Positions 59,079 through 64,000 of a stretch of 64,000 nucleotides of DNA are shown here, in pieces (positions within the stretch are counted from its first letter, which is position 1; each line of letters starts with the position of its first letter). The notes below the pieces were generated by a model. The model was not told where the DNA came from. It saw only the letters and a list, made by a program, of their open reading frames with translations, and did no database searches. Position numbers and translations under genes: made by a program. Origin of the DNA: Dastarcus helophoroides (taxonomy: Eukaryota > Arthropoda > Insecta > Coleoptera > Bothrideridae); contig CM053330.1 of the NCBI GenBank assembly GCA_028583605.1, positions 22,966,129 through 23,030,128 on the forward strand, in the 5' to 3' direction.

Positions 59079-59309
59079 TTAACGGTGAAACAATATCTCA
59101 ATCTCGTCACTAGAGATTGTTGAACACTGTTTACCTACCATTCCTGAGATAGTATAGCTGATTTCTTGACGGACCATTTCCTTTAATGCCTTAATATTTT
59201 CAGGTCTATTAAAACAAGCTTTATTTTTTAAATAAAACCACAGAAAATAATCTAATGGGATTAATCTGGCGATTTTGCAGGCGGATCCAGATCTTCGGAA
59301 CAATTGCAA
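59079..59309 (-). pseudogene. mariner-like transposase tail
   Basis: The frame contains IARLIPLDYFLWFYLKNKAC, FNRPENIKALKEMVRQEISY and TISGMV. LIPLDYFLW matches the third catalytic motif 'LTPLDFFLWG', and the remainder the family's C-terminal helices. The earlier part of the gene is absent, perhaps lost by internal deletion. It lies inside the 58642-61152 element and probably represents its own transposase. Confidence 0.75.
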
Positions 59310-59464
59310 ACAAGTTCAAATATTTTAGTAAATACCTCCGTTATTTATCAACTGATTATAAAACACTTTTTTTTGTTGTATTCAGTGTAACATGATCTAA
59401 CCCCAGAGACTTTGCTATTTAAAGTTGCTACCCTTTAGGGTTGAAGGGGTGGGGGGTTGAAAAG

Positions 59465-61040
59465 TACAGGGTGAGTGAAACTCGATGTCTCGGCGTTATT
59501 AAAAGAAAAGGAAAAACGATATAAGAAATCTGAAAAGAGATTCTTACATGGGAGTGAATAAGGTCCATTTTAAGCCCAATTTGCCTATTTTTTCAGATTT
59601 GGAAACCAAAGTAATTACGTCATTGAATTTTTTTCTCCAGAAACATACCTACATGTTTGCACATTTAAAAAGAACTAATTTTTTTAAACAAATTTTGTAA
59701 ACAAAAAAATTTGATATTTCCTTTCGTTAAAAAGTTATAAGCAAATTTATTATAAAAAATGTGTTATTAAAAATTCGCCATTGGTACGATTTAATCAAAC
59801 AACCGTTGGAAACAAATCTATTAAGTATTTTTAGGTTTAGAATAAAGTGTTTGGGGTTTGGGGCTCAGAGACTATTTACCTCTAGGGTTCTTTTGAAATT
59901 TCCCATACACTAATAAATAATACAAGGTGAGTCAGAAAGAATGGACCAACGCAAAACTGGAGATACTAGACACCAACATATTTCTATTGAGCTCAACGTG
60001 CCTCATACTAATGTGACTGGTTTAAGAGATACAGGGCGTTCAAAGTTTAAATTTTATTCTGAAATTTCTCAATAATTGGGAAAGTTTTGGTGCTTTAAAT
60101 TTAATATTTTAACTTTAGATGACTTAAACTTACTTTAGCTTACTTAGTTTAGCTTACTTAAGCTTTACTTTAGCTTTATTTTTAGCTTACTTTAGCTTTA
60201 TACGACTTAAACAAAAGTAACTTTTCTTTGTAGAATTGATCGTTATTTTATACTGTCTATTTGTTTTAAGTATAACTCAACAGATAAACAAATTATGTTT
60301 TAATTTACATAAATGATTAAGTGAAACTAGTGCTCTCAGGGGAATATCAATATAAATTTAAAATTCGTAATTCTCACACCGAAAAACATAAAATTCCCAA
60401 ATATTAAACTTATAGAATTAAAACTTTTTAATTATTAAAAAATTTCAGAATAAAATTTAAACTTTAAACGCCCCATATCTCTTAAACCAGCCACATTGGT
60501 ATAAGGCACGTTGAGCTCAATCGTAATATTTTGATGTCTAGTATTTGCAGTTTAGTGTTGACCCATCATGACTCACCCTGTATATCATTTACGTGAACAT
60601 TTTTTTCCAAGTCAAATGACAACATAAAATGTTTGTCAACCATTAGTTCAATTATTGACAGATGCCACTATACTTTTATTTTTAATTTATTGCATTTCCA
60701 GAGACTATTTGTCTAAATCGTAGTAATTACGAACTTTTGAAAATATTCTTTTTTATAATAAAATTGCTTATAACTTTTTAATCAAAAAAGATACCAAATT
60801 TTTTTTTACAAAATTTGTTTAGAAAAATTAGGTCTTTTTGAATATGTAGAAATACAGGTATGTTTCTGGAAAAAAAGTTTAATGACGTCATTACTTTGGT
60901 TTCCAAATCTGGAAAAATATGCAAATTTAACTTAAAATGGACCTCATTCAATCCAATTCAAGAACCTTTCTTCTGATTTCTTATATCGTTTTTCCTTTTC
61001 TTACAATAGAGCTGAGACATCGAGTTTCGTTCACCCTGTA
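59465..61040. mobile_element. Nested TIR element, level two
   Basis: The left end TACAGGGTGAGTGAAACTCG and the right end (reverse complement TACAGGGTGAACGAAACTCG) open long inverted repeats of about 300 bp. Both sides carry AAAACGATATAAGAAATC, GATTTGGAAACCAAAGTAAT and AAAAGTTATAAGCAA. No open frame. It sits wholly inside the mariner-type element. Confidence 0.8.
59921..60582. mobile_element. Nested TIR element, level three (short form of 5785-8542)
   Basis: Its ends (TACAAGGTGAGTCAGAAAGA; reverse complement of the right end TACAGGGTGAGTCATGATGG) and the first about 190 bp and last about 300 bp match the 2.76-kb element at 5785-8542. Instead of the transposase it has AT-rich filler with a CTTTAGCTTACTT tandem (60110-60205). 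It is a nonautonomous derivative inside another element. Confidence 0.8.
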
Positions 61041-61417
61041 TATGTTAAAGTGGCAATTTAGAAATAAAAATCGATCTGTTCCAGCATTTTTCTAAAATAT
61101 GTTTCTTAAAAATTAAATATAATTTATCCGTTACTTTTGGGAAGCAGTGTATAATTGCAACTAAAATTCCATGACCAATTTGAATTGTGGGGCCTTACCC
61201 AGATTATTCAAATTTCTATAATTAATCTAGAATCAATAATAATACACCACTAAAAGCACCAATTATCAAGTAGGGTGCATATACATTTTTTATGGTGCGT
61301 CTACTATTTAGGAAACGGAGTAGCTGCAAGCATTTACGTTTTCTAGCTTTAGTGAAGCGTCTAAGGGTTTTGACGTAGGATTTCAATTAGAGTGAGTGAA
61401 ATTAAATAAAAATATAT

Positions 61418-63067
61418 GGAATGTTTAGCTAATGGTATTTGTGATCTTTATTAAAAATAATAATAATAATCCGTGTGTTTCAAAATAAGATGCTCATACT
61501 TAAGAAAACTTTACTTTAAGAAAAAAAGTTTATATCAACATAGGTCCAGAAATGCTTTATTTACAGGGTCTTGAAAATTAAGAAAAAATTTGGTTTTTCT
61601 TTAAACACTACGAAACCACTCGAAATATCCTTTTCAAATTTTAGTAATTACTAAGTAGGATTAAAGACGCACTTTTGGCTGGAAAATATTTGCTTTTCTT
61701 CCATCAGTGGCGTTCATGCTAATTTGTCTTTGAGTATTCTTAACAAAAAAACTGGTACGTCACTGCTTTTTTACAAATTAAGTACCAATTTCATAAACAA
61801 CCTTTATTTCTTAGTAAAAATGCTCCCCTGAATTTTTTTCGTCTGACGAACGGTTTTCGTTTAAAACAATTATTTAACTTTAAAAGTTAAGTTTACTTAT
61901 TTCGCAGTATGGGTTTATTAATTATTAAAAATAGTTATATCCCAAAAACATATAAATCTAACTTACACATTAAGATAAATTTTCATAAAGAAACACTAAT
62001 GAACAATGTTGTCTTAAAATAAGGCATTAAATTTGTAGAAAAGAATATAAAACACCCATCGAAATGCAAAGAAGTGCATTTTATTTTTTTACTTAGAAAC
62101 CGTTGGTCGGGTAAAAAAAGTTAAGGAAGACTTTTTACTCAAAATAAACAGTCTTACTGAAAGCCATGTTTATTTTGAATAAAAAAAACAATGGAGCGAT
62201 TTTTTTATCAAAAGTATTCAAAGATATGTTAATCGAAAACCGTCACACAAAAAATGGAGGGGGCATTTTTACCAACAAGTGAAAGATGTTTAGGCAATTG
62301 ATGCTTATTTTTAAAAAAAGCAGTGGCGTAACATTTTAATGTAGCTATTTTATACAGATAGAAGAGTTTAACAATTTGGGTAAGAAAGCCCAAACTGTTC
62401 CACTTCCTAAATTGTACTCCTTGGTGGCAGTAAACATTAGTGGGAAGCGAAGGGCATGTGGAGATGTGGAGCTGCAATGTAGGCTTTGGTAGCCCAAAGT
62501 AAACCGCCTCCTAAATTGAACCGCTTAATTTTTTCTGTTTTCTTAAATTTTTAGAAACATTTATAGGGTTCAATTTAAACTAATTTACTTCATTAGGTGT
62601 ATCTTACCCAACCTTCTTACCAAGAAATAAAGGTTGTTTATTTAAATTGGTACTTAATTTGAAAAAAAGCAGTGACGCAATATTTTTTTTGTTAACAGTA
62701 CTCGATGACATATTAGCAAGGAGGCCAATGATGGAAGAATACCAAATTAATTTCCAGCAAAAAGTGCGTCTTTATGCCTAGTTAGTATCTACAAAAATTA
62801 AAAAAATATTTCGAATGGTTTCATAGTATTTGAGGAAAAACCAATTTTCTTCTTTATTTTCAAGTCCCTGTAATTTAAAAATAAAGCGGTGCTGCACCTA
62901 TGTTGATAAAAACTTTTTTTTTTTAAATCGCTCGAGATAATGCTCCTTAAGTATGAGCACCTTATGTTGAAACTCCCGGATTACTATTATTATTACTATT
63001 GTTAATAAAGATCACAATTTTTTAATAGGTAATCTTTTTTACAAATACTCTTAGCTAAACATTTTTT
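61418..63067. mobile_element. Large palindromic element, about 1.65 kb
   Basis: The arms 61418-61815 and 62619-63067 are inverted copies: both contain ATGTTTAGCTAA, TGTGATCTTTATTAA, TATCAACATAGGT, AAAGACGCACTTTT and ACAACCTTTATTTCTT. The right arm has an extra 27 bases near 63020-63045. Inside, 61815-61870 and 62228-62275 are also inverted copies (GACGAACGGTTTTCG and GACGGTTTTCG). No coding capacity. A third partial copy starts near 63945 and runs off the window. Confidence 0.75.
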
Positions 63068-63069
63068 AG

Positions 63070-63135
63070 ATTTTTAATGCTCCAGGCACTCCACTACTTG
63101 GCTACAGTAACCAGCAGCGTATGCGGTCAGGGAAC
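63070..63135 (+). CDS. Weak candidate for a further CRTC exon
   Basis: The acceptor-like AACATTTTTTAG is followed by an open 22-codon stretch (IFNAPGTPLLGYSNQQRMRS, GN) and a possible donor AAC|GTAAAT. The length of 66 nt preserves phase 0 expected after exon 7. The composition (Pro, Gln, Ser, Asn) suits the CRTC middle region, and the base composition is less AT-rich than its surroundings. Against this, the acceptor sits at the very edge of a palindromic element ending near 63067. The frame also stays open past the donor to a TAA near 63200. No CRTC motif is recognisable. Confidence 0.28.
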
Positions 63136-63211
63136 GTAAATATGCAAACCGTACTATGTCCTTGGAGCAACACGAGTAGGGGGCGGAAATGCAAAAAAAC
63201 CTAATGTGCCA

Positions 63212-63319
63212 TTTACACGAGCAAGTAAAACTATCGCAAGTCGATGTCTGAGAGTACTTCCAGCGAACTTGCGCAGTGTAAAGTCTCTGAGAGTGCTAAT
63301 AATTACTTGCTCGTGTAAA
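63212..63319. mobile_element. Short MITE with 17-bp perfect TIRs
   Basis: TTTACACGAGCAAGTAA at 63212-63228 and TTACTTGCTCGTGTAAA at 63303-63319 are perfect inverted repeats around about 75 bp that contain two related words (GTCTGAGAGTAC and CTCTGAGAGTGC). The element is 108 bp and CpG-rich for the window. Confidence 0.75.
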
Positions 63320-64000
63320 CACCCGTGGAGGGCGCTCTAGGCAAGTTCAGATTTATTTCCAATTTGCTGGAAGTTGTCTGCAAGTGGGTTGGGCAAGTCG
63401 TACATTTCGAGGTAGAAATACTCTTGTATGGTCAATAAATATATTCGCGTATTTGAAGAACTGCGATGTTTAAAATTAAGGCGAAGTTTCTTATTTTATT
63501 ACTGCACAATTATATGAAAAATAAATCTGAAGAAAAATTAATAATTTTTGATATGTTTGAAAAAACTAGAAAAAAAAATGATTTTTTTGTATTTTTATTA
63601 ACAATTATGCAAGGATTTTTTAAAAATACGTTATTGAAGCACTTCTTTACAGAGCATTTGGAAAAACTACTATTAATTTATTCTTTGTATTAAACTTCCT
63701 CACTATAACAAGCTTAATTTAAGATTCTTTTCTTGGCTTTTTACACATTTGGAAAGAGCTTTTTTTCTAATTACATACGTATGGTCAAACTTTTATAGGT
63801 TTATAAGTAGGAGAGTTTGTTTTATTAATTTAGCTAAAATTATTTATTGAAAATGCAAATAAAAAATAATTTCTTTTTATCAAAGTATCGTACGTGGTTG
63901 TTATTTTTAAGATGATTAAAGAACATAATCTTTGGGTAATTTTAGGAAAAAAAGTTTATATCAACCTAATTCCGAAACCGCTTTGTTTTTAAAATGCAGT

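Larger units (their letters stand above)
58642..61152. mobile_element. mariner-type element with TIRs, hosting two nested elements
   Basis: The left end TACAGTGTGTCCCAAAAGTA and the right end (reverse complement TACACTGCTTCCCAAAAGTA) begin inverted repeats of about 90 bp (both continue through AACATATTT.. and AAAAATGCTG). TA flanks both sides, as expected for the mariner/Tc1 superfamily. A minus-strand transposase tail lies at 59079-59309. A second element is inserted at 59465-61040, itself carrying a third at 59921-60582. Confidence 0.75.

Noticed and set aside
1..64000. CRISPR arrays, operons, bacterial promoters
   Set aside because: No regularly spaced direct repeats with unique spacers; exons, introns and eukaryotic transposons show nuclear animal DNA.

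Overview
The window looks like AT-rich insect nuclear DNA, most likely from a beetle (the order is an inference). Support comes from exons of two conserved animal genes with insect-style short introns (54-146 bp) beside very long ones. The rest is packed with decayed insect transposons: mariner, Tc1, a FLYWCH-type MULE, RTE-like and R1-like LINEs, and several inverted-repeat elements. No rRNA gene, intact tRNA gene or CRISPR array was seen.

Genes. The last two coding exons of a MAIP1-like mitochondrial protein lie at 2248-2412 and 2559-2840 on the + strand. From 24702 the + strand carries CRTC (CREB-regulated transcription coactivator; TORC in Drosophila). I found seven consecutive, phase-compatible exons by reading across the introns: 24702-24815, 38628-38762, 46976-47176, 54005-54126, 54182-54338, 54393-54497 and 54612-54659. 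Together they give 882 nt, or 294 codons. They include the N-terminal CREB-binding coiled coil, the GGSLPNV motif, the [12 protein letters not shown] kinase/14-3-3 site and the GSLPDLTN segment. The C-terminal transactivation region is not clearly in the window; one weak candidate exon is at 63070-63135. The first three introns are 13.8, 8.2 and 6.8 kb long and are filled with repeats.

Layout. 1-2240: repeat DNA and a LINE tail. 2248-2840: MAIP1-like exons. 2840-24600: intergenic, with a hammerhead-like motif (5175-5217), a 2.76-kb terminal-inverted-repeat element holding a broken MULE transposase (5785-8542), a small inverted-repeat family (12164-13203), a LINE (15390-18055), and long blocks of a degenerate AAATTTCGA-type repeat. 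24702-54659: CRTC, whose introns hold more of that repeat, an R1-like LINE tail (35350-36260), a foldback with a 46-bp perfect palindrome (33286-33586), a MADF-bearing element (45346-45931), a Tc1 relic (47600-48510) and two mariner relics (52546-53890). 54660-64000: probably a further CRTC intron, with an RTE-like LINE (55200-56560), an inverted duplication (56884-58515), a three-deep nest of TIR elements (58642-61152) and a 1.6-kb palindromic element (61418-63067).

The commonest signal is the degenerate AAATTTCGA repeat, roughly a quarter of the window by eye. It switches strand repeatedly and keeps CpG almost only inside TCGA. The two genes show no obvious functional link. Nearly all other open frames are by-products of repeats or shadows of transposon remnants.
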